A stretch of DNA of 20,475 nucleotides from Myxococcota bacterium (GCA_022710245.1 JAKLHH010000018.1:1-20475); one strand, 5' to 3'; shown: positions 6,610-14,337, counted from the first letter of the stretch. Numbers and translations: made by a program. Notes: generated by a model from the sequence alone, not told the origin.

Positions 6610-7485
6610 ATGGCGACGAAGAAGACCCCCACGAAGCCCAGGCCGTCGACCAAGAAGCCGTCGACCAGGAAGCCCGCGGCCAAGAAGCCATCGGCCAAGA
6701 ATCCATCGACCAGGAAGCCATCGACCGAGAAGCCCGCGAGCCCGAAGAAGCCCGGCACCTCCTTCGCCGCGCTGGTCCGCAAGCACATGGCCGCGGCGCT
6801 GCCCGGCTGGCCCCACCTCGAGACCGGCGGCGGCTCCGGACCGCTGATCAGCTTCCAGCGCCCGACGCCGGAGCAGCCGAGGCTCCGGGAGCTGGTCGTC
6901 TTCCAGAAGGGGCTGCACGGCGCCGACTGGCTCCGGGTGAACCTCTTCCCCGTCTTCCTCGGCGAGGGCGTGGCGGGCGCCACCCTCGAGCACACCCTCT
7001 GGGAGGGCGAGCACGTGGGGCGGGACGCCGCCTGGACGACCGCCGAGGAGTGTGACGCGATCGTGCAGCGCGCCTGCGCCGGCCTGGAGCAGGCCTGCGC
7101 GACGTTCTTCGCGCCCTACGAGCAGGCCTATCCGCGCTTCGAGGCCCTCCTCGGGCCGCTGGTCCAGCACTACCTCGACTGGCTGGCCGCGAGCGGGAGC
7201 CGGCTCCCGCCCCAGGACTTCGTCGCCCGGGAGGAGGGCCCGCTGCCCGCGTTCGACGCGTGGCGCTCCACCCTCGGCGAGCGGCTCGAGGGCCTCCCCG
7301 GCGAGCTCGAGACGCCGCTCTGGCGCTTCTGGCACGGCGGACGTCCGATGCGCCGCGAGGACTACCACCCGGGCGACTACTACGACTGCGCGCGCTGCGG
7401 CGCCTTCACCGCCTTCGCCCGCGGCCGCGTCGTGCCCTCCGCGGATCCCCGCCACCACGCTTTCGTCTGCAAGAAGCACGGCTGA
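6610..7485 (+). CDS. Unknown protein with Lys/Pro-rich N-terminal repeats and a C-terminal zinc ribbon-like end
   Basis: I do not recognise this 291-residue family. The first 45 residues are a basic low-complexity tail built from 5-residue units such as PSTKK, PSTRK and PSAKN, resembling histone H1/HU-like tails that bind nucleic acid. From about residue 50 the protein is a regular globular sequence with many Trp and Leu (ALPGWPHLETGGG, HTLWEGEHVG, FAPYEQAYPRFEALL). Near the end CARC and a later HHAFVCKKHG could bind zinc. No signal peptide is seen, so it is probably cytoplasmic. The start is supported by the basic tail and by a -10 at leaderless distance. It is convergent with the next lipoprotein gene, 37 bp away. 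Confidence 0.75.
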   Translation: MATKKTPTKPRPSTKKPSTRKPAAKKPSAKNPSTRKPSTEKPASPKKPGTSFAALVRKHMAAALPGWPHLETGGGSGPLISFQRPTPEQPRLRELVVFQKGLHGADWLRVNLFPVFLGEGVAGATLEHTLWEGEHVGRDAAWTTAEECDAIVQRACAGLEQACATFFAPYEQAYPRFEALLGPLVQHYLDWLAASGSRLPPQDFVAREEGPLPAFDAWRSTLGERLEGLPGELETPLWRFWHGGRPMRREDYHPGDYYDCARCGAFTAFARGRVVPSADPRHHAFVCKKHG

Positions 7486-7522
7486 GCCGTCCAGCATCTC
7501 GCGGACAGGACAGGGCCGGCGC

Positions 7523-8035
7523 TCAGAGCGTGCAGGACTTGAAGGTCGGGCACAGGGGATGGGTCACGCGCCCCGACGCGGTGAAGGCCTTGCACACGCA
7601 GAGCCCGCAGCACGCCGCGCTGCCGGTCGCCAGGACCGGGCCGCAGGTCATCCCGCCAGGGCAGGCGCTCGTGGTTCCTGCGCAGTCCTGGTCTGAGGCG
7701 CAGCTCCTGGTGCAGAGCGCCGCGGGCGCGCCCAGGTGGGCAGAGTCCAGGCAGAGACGCGACTCGCAATCGCTCGCGTTCATCACCAGGGTCAGCGCAC
7801 CAGACGAGCCGACCGAGCAGGGCTCACCGAGCTTGCCGGACGCGGCGCGGGCGTCCCCGCGGGAGGCGTCGCCCTGACCGCGATCGGTCGCTCGCCGGTC
7901 GAGGCGCGCCGCCCCGTCGAGCTCCATGGCCACCCTGCTGCTGCCACAGCCCGCGAGGTACAGGCTCGCCGCGACCAGAGCTCCGAGCCCAGCCGCCAGC
8001 CACCACGGCTCCTGACGCGCACGTGTTCTCATCAT
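7523..8035 (-). CDS. Small Cys-rich lipoprotein
   Basis: A basic start (MMRTRAR), a hydrophobic core and LAGC (Cys30) make a clear type II signal peptide. An Asp/Arg-rich linker follows, then a mature domain of about 100 residues with at least a dozen Cys (PCSVG, DCESRLC, CTRSCASDQDC, CCGLCVCK). The spacing suggests a compact disulfide-bonded outer-membrane protein like those abundant in myxobacteria. ATG 8035 is chosen because GAGGAG lies 7 nt upstream; GTG 8041 would sit almost on the ribosome site. No enzymatic motif is visible. It lies 240 bp downstream of the SEC-C protein gene on the same strand. Confidence 0.82.
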   Translation of the reverse strand: MMRTRARQEPWWLAAGLGALVAASLYLAGCGSSRVAMELDGAARLDRRATDRGQGDASRGDARAASGKLGEPCSVGSSGALTLVMNASDCESRLCLDSAHLGAPAALCTRSCASDQDCAGTTSACPGGMTCGPVLATGSAACCGLCVCKAFTASGRVTHPLCPTFKSCTL

Positions 8036-8199
8036 CGTCACGCTCCTCGCAGGAGGACCCCGCGTGATGCCCTACGGCACCCGTGGCCGCCGCGGACAAG
8101 AAACCTGCAGCCGCCCCCCTCGGAAGGAGCACCGGATCGACGCGGCCCCCCCGCTGCTCCCCCTGCTCTGGTGAGCGCACCACCGGGTGAGCCGCAGCA

Positions 8200-8223
8200 G
8201 TCGGCGGCGTGTCTCCTGCCGAC
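8200..8223 (-). terminator. Weak hairpin downstream of the SEC-C protein gene
   Basis: GTCGGC (8200-8205) pairs with GCCGAC (8218-8223) across a 12-nt loop, about 55 nt after the stop at 8278. There is no T-tract. The rest of 8042-8277 shows no gene. Confidence 0.25.
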
Positions 8224-8277
8224 CAGCGGTGGCCGCGGAGCTCCTTGAGCGCGTGGCCGGACCCTCGGCGACGCAGC

Positions 8278-9960
8278 CTACGGCAGCCGAGCGCCGCAGC
8301 AGCGCTTGTACTTCTGTCCCGATCCGCAGGGACATGGGTCGTTGCGCCCCACGCCCGCCCCGCGCGCGCCGTCCGCTCTGCGCCTGGCCCGCTGCGCCCG
8401 CAGGTCCCTGGCCAGCGCCGGCGGGAGATCCTCCTCGTCGGCGACGCCGGCAGCGTGCAGGAGGTCGATCGTCCGCCCACGGCGCGCTGGCGCCTCGTGA
8501 TCGGCCTGCTGCGCTTCCTCGCCCGCGTACTTCTCGCCTCGAAGGCGGAGCTGCTCATCGGCCAGCGCCTGGGGTGCGCCGCTGCGGACGGCGGCCTGCC
8601 AGAGAAACGCCAGCTCGTCGTCGGAGAAGTCGAGGCCCACGAGGCCCTGCAGGAGCAAGCGGACCGCGAGCATCGGCCGCATCCTGTCCGGCAGCGTCCG
8701 GATCATGGCTCGCCCCGCGTCGACCGCTGATGGCGACGGCTCCTCGGTCAGGCGGGCCAGCAGCGTCGAGGCGTTGCTCAAGCCTCGGGCGTCCAGCAGC
8801 GGGTTGAAGGGCGACGATGCGCCCTGCTCCCAGAGCACATCACCAGCGGTTGGATCCAGGGCGACGGCCAGGTGTCGTCGGCGGTCGACGAAGAGACACC
8901 ATGCGTGACCGACAACCGAACGGGGGTCGTGCTTGCCCAGCAGCGGCAGCACGTAACAGTCGGTGATCGATCGGGTCACGTAGCGGCACGCCTCGAACAG
9001 CTGCGCCGTCAGCCGGGCATAATCGCGACAGATCAGCGGCACGTCGCTCGACCGCAACAGCTGGTGAACCATCTGCAGCGGAGCGACCCGATCGCGGGAG
9101 GCGGCCCGGGACCACAGCTCCAAGACCTCGTCCTCGTTCTTCCCTCCGGCGACCAGATCGGCAAAGTCGCGGTCATAGGTCGCGCCTCCACAGACCAGCA
9201 GCGTGACGAAGCGACAGGCGCTCCAGCCATCGAGCTGCTCCAGGGACGCCCGGCTGCCGATCATTCGCTGCTCGTCGGCGCCAAGCTTCTGGTGCGCCGC
9301 CGCCAGCAAGTCGCCGAGCTTGCGCCGCTGGCTCGGCGCCATCATCATCACGATCCTGATCCGGCGGTGAATCTGCTGCAGGTCGTCCAGCACATCGTCG
9401 AGCGGCGAGCCGCCACCCTCGGTCGAAGGACCCTCGCTCTCGACCGCGTGCAGCGACGGGTCCTCCGGGCCAACCACCTGGTAGCCTGGCAGCAGGTCCT
9501 CGACCTCCTGTCCCCAGGCCAGCGCCTCACGGCGCGCCGTGGTGCTGCTGCCACCGCCGAGCGCCTCCACCGCAGCCTCGATCGCCCGCTGCTCGACGGC
9601 GCCGATCGGCCCCTCCCTCGTCGCTCGCGCCACGGTGGTCGCCAGCGCCACGGCGCTCTGGGCGGCCAGGCGCTGCGCAGGCGCCGCCAGCTGCTCGACC
9701 AGCCGCCACGCCAGATCGAGCAGCAGCTCGCTGTGGCCCGGAGCGGCCTCGAGCCAGCGAGCCACCAGCCGCTCCGCTGGCGCGGCGAGACCGGCCCGCC
9801 GCACCTCGCTCAGCACCGCCGTCCGCTCGTCGGTCGACAGGTGTCCATCACTCCAGGCGACGCTGATCGCCGGGAACAGCGCCAGCGCGCCGACCGCGGC
9901 GGGCTCGATGCCCGCCTTGTACAGGTCGCGCACCAGCGGCGGCGGCAACTCGCTCTTCAC
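8278..9960 (-). CDS. Three-domain protein: TerB-like helices, transglutaminase-like core, C-terminal SEC-C zinc motif
   Basis: Residue numbers are from GTG 9960 (560 aa). The N-terminal part (ALFPAISVAWSDGHLSTDER) resembles the acidic helical TerB/DjlA-like fold. The middle carries a transglutaminase/cysteine-protease triad pattern: Cys311 in LICRDYARL, His352 in GHAW and Asp369 in LDPT, with family-like spacing. The last 20 residues are a textbook SEC-C metal-binding motif (GRNDPCPCGSGQKYKRCC), seen at the end of SecA and many fusions. The protein is probably cytoplasmic. Its role may be proteolysis or crosslinking on a partner recruited by SEC-C, which is inference. GTG 9960 is preferred over GTG 10002 because a TATCCT -10 lies between them and 10002 falls in a hairpin. 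The SEC-C call is the firmest. Confidence 0.82.
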   Translation of the reverse strand: MKSELPPPLVRDLYKAGIEPAAVGALALFPAISVAWSDGHLSTDERTAVLSEVRRAGLAAPAERLVARWLEAAPGHSELLLDLAWRLVEQLAAPAQRLAAQSAVALATTVARATREGPIGAVEQRAIEAAVEALGGGSSTTARREALAWGQEVEDLLPGYQVVGPEDPSLHAVESEGPSTEGGGSPLDDVLDDLQQIHRRIRIVMMMAPSQRRKLGDLLAAAHQKLGADEQRMIGSRASLEQLDGWSACRFVTLLVCGGATYDRDFADLVAGGKNEDEVLELWSRAASRDRVAPLQMVHQLLRSSDVPLICRDYARLTAQLFEACRYVTRSITDCYVLPLLGKHDPRSVVGHAWCLFVDRRRHLAVALDPTAGDVLWEQGASSPFNPLLDARGLSNASTLLARLTEEPSPSAVDAGRAMIRTLPDRMRPMLAVRLLLQGLVGLDFSDDELAFLWQAAVRSGAPQALADEQLRLRGEKYAGEEAQQADHEAPARRGRTIDLLHAAGVADEEDLPPALARDLRAQRARRRADGARGAGVGRNDPCPCGSGQKYKRCCGARLP

Positions 9961-9975
9961 GGCTCTTGCTTCCCG

Positions 9976-9981
9976 AGGATA
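9976..9981 (-). promoter_or_regulatory. TATCCT -10 before the SEC-C protein gene
   Basis: On the minus strand TATCCT (9981 to 9976) matches the -10 seen before other genes here. It predicts a start about 9 nt before GTG 9960, and it would be inside the gene if GTG 10002 were used. Confidence 0.35.
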
Positions 9982-10001
9982 GGCATCCCTTCGCCATCCC
10001 A

Positions 10002-10029
10002 CGGTCGCGCCGAAGGCAGGGCGCGACCG
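10002..10029 (-). terminator. 9-bp inverted repeat after the thioesterase gene
   Basis: CGGTCGCGC (10002-10010) pairs perfectly with GCGCGACCG (10021-10029) across 10 nt, beginning 3 nt after the thioesterase stop. It is terminator-like in position but lacks a T-tract. Confidence 0.4.
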
Positions 10030-10032
10030 AGC

Positions 10033-10461
10033 TCAGCCCTCCGCGCGGCGCACGTTGTAGACGCCCTTGCCGGTGGCGAGCAGCGTGCCCGGATCGGCGA
10101 TCGTGAAGAGCCGCATCTCGGCGACGCCCACCCGGTTGCCGAGCCGCTGCACGACGCCCTCGCAGGCGACGTCGCGCGAGGGCGTGGGCCGCAGGTAGTC
10201 GACGCGCAGATCGACGGTGGCGACCAGGTCGCCCTCCTCGATCTGCGACCAGACCGCGGCGCCGCCGCAGTTGTCTATCAGCGCGCTGATCACCCCGCCG
10301 TGCAGCACGCGGCTCAGCGGGTTGCCGACGAACTCCTCGCGGAACGGCAGCTCGAGGCGAGCGAACCCCGGCCGCAGCGCCGCGAGGCGGACGCCGAGGT
10401 GACGGTTGAACGGGATCAGCTCCTCCATGAGCTGGCGGATGGTCTGCTCGCTCGTCGTCAT
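10033..10461 (-). CDS. PaaI-family hotdog-fold thioesterase
   Basis: This 142-residue protein has the length and motifs of the PaaI/YdiI 4HBT family, which hydrolyse acyl-CoA thioesters. Key features are FNRHLGVRL near the start, NPLSRVLHGGVISALIDNCGGAA with the conserved HGG and the catalytic acid on the long helix, then VDLRVDYLRPT and the final strand GVYNV. ATG 10461 (MTTSEQTIRQ) is chosen because upstream codons are Arg/Pro-rich and unlike the family. No signal peptide is seen, so it is cytosolic. The 80-bp spacing to the hydrolase gene upstream and the hairpin after the stop suggest a short transcript. The substrate cannot be read from sequence. Confidence 0.88.
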   Translation of the reverse strand: MTTSEQTIRQLMEELIPFNRHLGVRLAALRPGFARLELPFREEFVGNPLSRVLHGGVISALIDNCGGAAVWSQIEEGDLVATVDLRVDYLRPTPSRDVACEGVVQRLGNRVGVAEMRLFTIADPGTLLATGKGVYNVRRAEG

Positions 10462-10541
10462 GGCGCCGAGCCTCGGCTCCCCGGCGGGCCCTGTCAAGCG
10501 CGGCCTGCGGCTCACGACCGGCCTCCGGTGCTCGTCCACGC

Positions 10542-12482
10542 CTACGGCCTGTGCCGGTTCGCCGTCGCCTGGTGGATCCAGCGCGCGAGGTCCTCGACGA
10601 GCGAGCGAGCCACGTGGCCGTGGCGCTGATACTCCGCGGGCCGCGGGCGCCCGTGACCGGGCATCAGCAGGTGGTTGAGCGCCGGATAGAAGCGGAAGCT
10701 CGCTGCCCGCGCGCCGGCCAGCCCCTGACGCCAGACCCGGTAGTCCGCCTCGCCGACCTGGTAGTCACGGCCGCCCTGCACGACGAGGATGGGGAGCTCG
10801 AGGGAGGCCGCGAGCCGCAGCGGCGGGTGCGCGCGCAGGTCCAGCCAGTAGCTGCCCCGGGTGCCGTTGATCACCGCGGCGGCGTCGAGGCTGGTCGTGT
10901 CTCGCCGGCGGGCCTCCTCGGCGACCTCGGCCAGCGCGCGCCGCTGCTCCGCCGCTGGCCGGCGCGAGAGCGAGAGGAGGTAGCGCATCTGCTCGAGGAG
11001 CAGCACCCCCTGCGGTCGGGCGGGCGCGGCGAGCAGCGCGACCGCGGCCACGCGCCGGTCTCCCGCGGCGATGCGCGGGGCGAGCGCTCCACCGAGGCTG
11101 TGCCCGACCAGCACGATCCGCGAGGGGGCGATGCCCGGCGTCCGCCCGAGCAGCGTCACCGCGCTGCGGACGTCCTCCATCGTCTCCTCGTTCACGGTGG
11201 GGAGCGCGGCCGCCGGGAGCCCGCGGTAGCGCGCGGTGCGCTTCATGTAGCGGAGCACGGCGACGCCGCGGCTCGCGAGGCCCCAGGCGAGGTCCTTGAG
11301 CGGCTTGTTCGGCCCCACCGTCCCGTCCAGGTCGCTCGGTCCCGAGCCGTGGATCAGCACGACCGCGGGCGCTGGCGCCTCGCCCCGCGGCAGCGTCAGC
11401 GCGCCGGGCAGCGGGTAGCGCGGGGTCCCCACCGTCACGGACCGCTCGACGAAGGCCGCCGGGCGCGCGTAGCCGGGCGGCCGCCAGCCGGGCCGGAAGA
11501 CGAGGTCGGAGACCACCAGCCAGTGATCGATGACGACGCGCGCGAGGACCGGCCGCCGCGCGAACGAGCACTCCAGCTCGACGGTGGCGCCGAAGGGCGT
11601 GGTCGTCACCTCGGCGCCGAGCACCGGGCCGGGCTCCCCGTAGCGCGCCCTCAGCTCGACCATCGCCGTCGTGAGCTCGGGCAGCCGCCTGGCGAGCGGC
11701 GGGCCGAGGGTGGTCTGCAGGGCGAGCCAGTCGCGCTGCCTGAGGAGCTCGAAGACGCCCCTCGCGGTGCGCGTGAGCAGCTCGTCGCTGTAGGGAGCGC
11801 GCAGGCGGAGCTCTCGCACGCGGAGCGCCTCGTCGAGGGCGACCTGCAGCGCGAGGTGCCCCCCGTCCACCTCGATCAGCAGGCAGACCACCTGGAGCTC
11901 GCCGCGTCGCTCCTGGCGGAGCAGGAAGATCTGGGGCCTCGCGCCGAGGCCGCCGCCCACCACCTCGTGCCACTGCGCGGCCAGCGTGTCCCGCGGGAGC
12001 TCTCGCGCCAGGCCGGGGTGGAGGCGACGATGCACCGCCGCCATCTCGCCAGCGAGCAGCTCGCGCGCGAGGACACGCCCGGCCTCGAGCGCCGCCTGAG
12101 CGGTCGCCCTCGAGGTCGCTGGCGGCGAGGGCCGCGTGGCGGCAGGGCCGCGCGGGAGCACGCCGACGCCCGGGGGCGCTGGCGAGGGCCGCGTCGCGGC
12201 AGGGCCGCGCGGGAGCACGCCGACGCCCGGGGGCGCTGGCGAGGGCCGCGTCGCGGCAGGGCCGCGCGGGAGCACGCCGTCCCGAGGCAAGGGCGGCGCG
12301 GGGTGGTGGACCTGTGCTGGTCCTCGTGCTGGTGCCGGCGCTGGCGCTGCTGCTGGTGCCGGCGCTAGCGCTGGCGCTGGCGCTGGTGCTGCTGCCGGTG
12401 CCGCGCAGGTGCAGAGCGTCAGCACGGCCAGGAGGCAGCGGACGCAGCGGAGGCAGCGGAGGCGGAGCGTGAGGCCGGACAC
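10542..12482 (-). CDS. Exported alpha/beta hydrolase with DUF3887-like N-terminal region and Pro/Ala repeat linker
   Basis: GTG 12482 opens a signal peptide (basic, then LLAVLTLCTC); Cys24 or Cys26 could be lipidated but the lipobox is imperfect. Residues 27-60 are Pro-Ala dipeptides, followed by a linker with a 19-residue repeat (VLPRGPAATRPSPAPPGVG). Residues about 125-330 look like two tandem DUF3887-type modules (LLAGEMAAVHRRLHP and GVFELLRQRDWLALQ), common before secreted hydrolases. The C-terminal half is an alpha/beta hydrolase with VVLIHGSGPSD at the oxyanion region, nucleophile Ser462 in GHSLGG, Asp573 in GGRDYQV and His604 in ALNHLLM. All triad residues are present at normal spacing, so an active periplasmic or surface esterase/peptidase is likely. 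The substrate is unknown. Confidence 0.87.
   Translation of the reverse strand: MSGLTLRLRCLRCVRCLLAVLTLCTCAAPAAAPAPAPALAPAPAAAPAPAPARGPAQVHHPAPPLPRDGVLPRGPAATRPSPAPPGVGVLPRGPAATRPSPAPPGVGVLPRGPAATRPSPPATSRATAQAALEAGRVLARELLAGEMAAVHRRLHPGLARELPRDTLAAQWHEVVGGGLGARPQIFLLRQERRGELQVVCLLIEVDGGHLALQVALDEALRVRELRLRAPYSDELLTRTARGVFELLRQRDWLALQTTLGPPLARRLPELTTAMVELRARYGEPGPVLGAEVTTTPFGATVELECSFARRPVLARVVIDHWLVVSDLVFRPGWRPPGYARPAAFVERSVTVGTPRYPLPGALTLPRGEAPAPAVVLIHGSGPSDLDGTVGPNKPLKDLAWGLASRGVAVLRYMKRTARYRGLPAAALPTVNEETMEDVRSAVTLLGRTPGIAPSRIVLVGHSLGGALAPRIAAGDRRVAAVALLAAPARPQGVLLLEQMRYLLSLSRRPAAEQRRALAEVAEEARRRDTTSLDAAAVINGTRGSYWLDLRAHPPLRLAASLELPILVVQGGRDYQVGEADYRVWRQGLAGARAASFRFYPALNHLLMPGHGRPRPAEYQRHGHVARSLVEDLARWIHQATANRHRP
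12124..12279. repeat. 57-bp minisatellite inside the hydrolase gene
   Basis: Near-identical 57-bp units begin at 12124, 12181 and 12238 (the last partial). Because 57 is a multiple of three, each unit adds 19 residues to the Pro-rich linker without breaking the frame, so copy number can vary freely. Confidence 0.9.
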
Positions 12483-12520
12483 TCGGGCTTGGACCGCTCT
12501 CGACCAGGTCCGTTCCCGCT

Positions 12521-12584
12521 GACGTGCATCCCGGCTAGCGTGGCCCCGTGCGGACGTGCATCCCGGGTAGCGTGGCCTCGTGCG
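12521..12584. repeat. Two tandem 32-bp repeats upstream of the hydrolase gene
   Basis: Copies at 12521-12552 and 12553-12584 begin GACGTGCATCCCGG and differ at only two positions. They lie 40 bp before GTG 12482 and just before a small plus-strand frame at 12610. On the minus strand each contains CACGCTA(C/G)CC, resembling the local -10, so a duplicated promoter or operator is possible. Confidence 0.8.
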
Positions 12585-12609
12585 TCACCGTGGAGTACGG
12601 TAGAGGCCG

Positions 12610-12702
12610 ATGGCCGCACGCAAGACCACGGGGCCCGAGATCGCGCGCGAGCTCCTCGCCCACCGGAGGCAGGGGAGGCTCGTCGAGCTCGGGGGCAGGC
12701 AT
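12610..12702 (+). pseudogene. Possible truncated gene start (about 30 codons)
   Basis: ATG 12610 opens MAARKTTGPEIARELLAHRR, a basic amphipathic start that looks like a real protein N-terminus. A TACGGT -10-like element (12596-12601) lies 8 nt upstream. The frame then runs into the minus-strand tRNA, where the translation is meaningless. It may be a remnant cut off next to the tRNA, or chance. Confidence 0.25.
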
Positions 12703-12711
12703 CAAAGCGAG

Positions 12712-12790
12712 GAGGACCGGCCGGAGTCGAACCGGCACCCTCTTGATGGCTTAGCAGGCCACAGCGCTCTGCCCGTTGAGCTACGGTCCT
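12712..12790 (-). tRNA. Atypical tRNA with GCU anticodon (Ser-type loop, class I-like shape)
   Basis: The minus strand folds as a cloverleaf. The 7-bp acceptor is perfect (AGGACCG/CGGTCCT), with T8 and A9, a perfect 4-bp D-stem (GCTC/GAGC) and an 8-nt D-loop with GGG. The anticodon stem is GTGGC/GCCAT with one G-T pair and loop CTGCTAA, giving anticodon GCT for Ser AGC/AGU. The T-arm is perfect (GCCGG TTCGACT CCGGC). CCA is not encoded. Two features are odd: three bases instead of one separate the D- and anticodon stems, and the variable region is about 9 nt, too short for the long arm of bacterial tRNA-Ser. A TATGCT -10 places the transcript start 2 nt before its 5' end. It is either a divergent functional tRNA or a degenerate copy. 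Confidence 0.82.
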
Positions 12791-12798
12791 CGCGCGCG

Positions 12799-12804
12799 AG
12801 CATA
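12799..12804 (-). promoter_or_regulatory. TATGCT -10 of the tRNA gene
   Basis: On the minus strand TATGCT (12804 to 12799) is followed 8 nt later by the first base of the tRNA, an ideal distance for a transcript with almost no leader. No clear -35 is seen. Confidence 0.4.
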
Positions 12805-12923
12805 GCTGCGGCACGGACCGAGCGCGAGCGGGACCGCACCACCGAAGGCGAGGAGACGTCCATGTCAGTCCGGTGTCGTTCAACGAATGCCGTCGAGGCC
12901 ACCTCCGGCGAGAGGACAGAGCC

Positions 12924-14198
12924 ATGACGCGCACGCTCGAAGCTCTCGACCGGCTCCTCCAGGGCCCGCCGGAGCCGCGAGTGTTCTATTCCATCTGCGA
13001 CCTCCTCGATGCCTGGCCGCAGGCGACCCTCGACGAGGCGATCCGGAGAGCCAGCGCGGTCCTCGGCAGCTGGCCCCTCGAGGCCGAGGGCGTCCGCCCC
13101 TGGGAGTTCGTGGCGCCGCTCCAGCTCCCGCCGGCCTGGGTGGACGCCCTGCTGGCGGGCGAGGACTCGCCCCGGCTGGCCCTGGGCCGCGTGCTCTTTG
13201 CCGTGGCGAAGCCGGCGGCCCTCGCCGAGAGGATCGCCGCCAGCGCGCACCTCCAGAACCTGGTCGGGCTGCGCCTCGTGTCCTGCCGCATCGGCGACGC
13301 CGGCGCGGCCGCGCTGGCCCGGCCGCGCTCGGCCTTCCGGCTGAGCTGGCTCTCGCTGCGGGGAGCCGCGCTCGGGGCCGCGGGTCTGGCCTCGCTCGCC
13401 GCGAGCGACACGTCGCGGACCATCGAGCACCTGCTCCTCGAGGGCAGCCACCTGGGCGCGGCGGCGTTCGCGCTGCCGGACGGGGGCGGCTTCCCGCGCC
13501 TGCGCACGCTCCTCCTGAACCGAGAAGACCTGGGCGCCGACGGCGCCGCGCTGCTGGCCCGCACCGGCGCCGGCCAGCACCTGGAGGGCCTCTACCTCTG
13601 CGACGACGGCCTCGGGGATGAGGGCGTCGAGGGGCTCGCGCGCTGGGAGCTGGACCAGCTTCGCTCGTTGAATCTGGCGGAGAACGGCATCGCCGACGGC
13701 GTCGGCGCCCTGGCCTCCTGGCGGTCCACGCAGCGCCTCGAGGAGCTCTGGCTCTGCGGCAACCCGATCGGCTCCTCGGGCGCAGCCGCGCTGGCCGGCG
13801 CGCCGCTGATGAGCAGCCTCCGCAAGCTCGACCTCTCGCGGTGCGCCCTGGGACCCGAGGGGCTGCGCGCGCTGGGCTCGGCGCCGGCTGGCGCGCTCGA
13901 GGAGCTCATCCTGTCCGGTAACGACGTCGGCGACGATGGCGTCCGGGCGCTGGCCGGCAGCCCCGCCTTCGCACACCTGAAGAGACTCGCGCTCGGGGCC
14001 AACCAGATCAGCAACGCCGGCCTCGAGGCCCTGGTGAGCTCGCCCCACCTGCGGGGCCTCGAGGATCTCGAGCTCGTTCACAACGACGACCTCGACGAGG
14101 CCCACTACGAAGCGCTGGCCGCCTCGCCGATCATCAGCGACGCGCTGCGGGCGCGGTGGGAGACCGAAGCGGCCAGCGACGCCGAGGACGACGCATGA
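12924..14198 (+). CDS. Leucine-rich-repeat protein (ribonuclease-inhibitor type)
   Basis: ATG 12924 is supported by AGAGGA 7 nt upstream; a GTG at 12873 is less likely. Residues 1-110 form a helical N-terminal domain like those before LRRs in myxobacterial proteins. From about residue 115 a repeat of roughly 25-30 residues recurs about ten times, of the form LxxLxLxxNxIGDxGAxALA (for example LRSLNLAENGIADGVGAL, LEELILSGNDVGDDGVRALA, LKRLALGANQISNAGLEAL). This is the GALA/RI class, which forms a curved protein-binding surface. The tail is acidic (SDAEDDA). No signal peptide or catalytic motif is visible, so it is probably a cytoplasmic scaffold. Partners are unknown. Confidence 0.87.
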   Translation: MTRTLEALDRLLQGPPEPRVFYSICDLLDAWPQATLDEAIRRASAVLGSWPLEAEGVRPWEFVAPLQLPPAWVDALLAGEDSPRLALGRVLFAVAKPAALAERIAASAHLQNLVGLRLVSCRIGDAGAAALARPRSAFRLSWLSLRGAALGAAGLASLAASDTSRTIEHLLLEGSHLGAAAFALPDGGGFPRLRTLLLNREDLGADGAALLARTGAGQHLEGLYLCDDGLGDEGVEGLARWELDQLRSLNLAENGIADGVGALASWRSTQRLEELWLCGNPIGSSGAAALAGAPLMSSLRKLDLSRCALGPEGLRALGSAPAGALEELILSGNDVGDDGVRALAGSPAFAHLKRLALGANQISNAGLEALVSSPHLRGLEDLELVHNDDLDEAHYEALAASPIISDALRARWETEAASDAEDDA

Positions 14199-14328
14199 GC
14201 CGACGTTCACCGCCGACGACGAGCGGTCCGCGTCGGCGGGGCCGGGGCGGGCCCGCTGTCGCTCGGCGGGCCCGCTGCCGCTCGGCCAGCCCGCCTCACC
14301 AGCCTGCCGCCGCCCCTCGGGGTGCTCG

Positions 14329-14337
14329 TGCTATGCT
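14329..14337 (+). promoter_or_regulatory. Extended -10 TGCTATGCT before the zinc-ribbon gene
   Basis: TGCTATGCT fits TGnTATnnT, so little -35 would be needed. It predicts a start near 14344, giving a 30-nt leader that contains GGAGG (14365-14369). Confidence 0.45.

Noticed and set aside
9961..10002. GTG 10002 as start of the SEC-C protein
   Set aside because: It falls in an inverted repeat and would put a TATCCT promoter element inside the gene; GTG 9960 fits better, though not proven.
8872..10629. 585-codon plus-strand frame
   Set aside because: Opposite the SEC-C protein and thioesterase genes, both with recognisable motifs; no domain in the plus translation.
10551..12368. 605-codon plus-strand frame
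   Set aside because: Antisense to the alpha/beta hydrolase with a full catalytic triad; the plus product is low-complexity Arg/Glu/Gly.
12702..14210. 502-codon minus-strand frame
   Set aside because: Antisense to the leucine-rich-repeat gene and overlapping the tRNA; repetitive only because the LRRs are.
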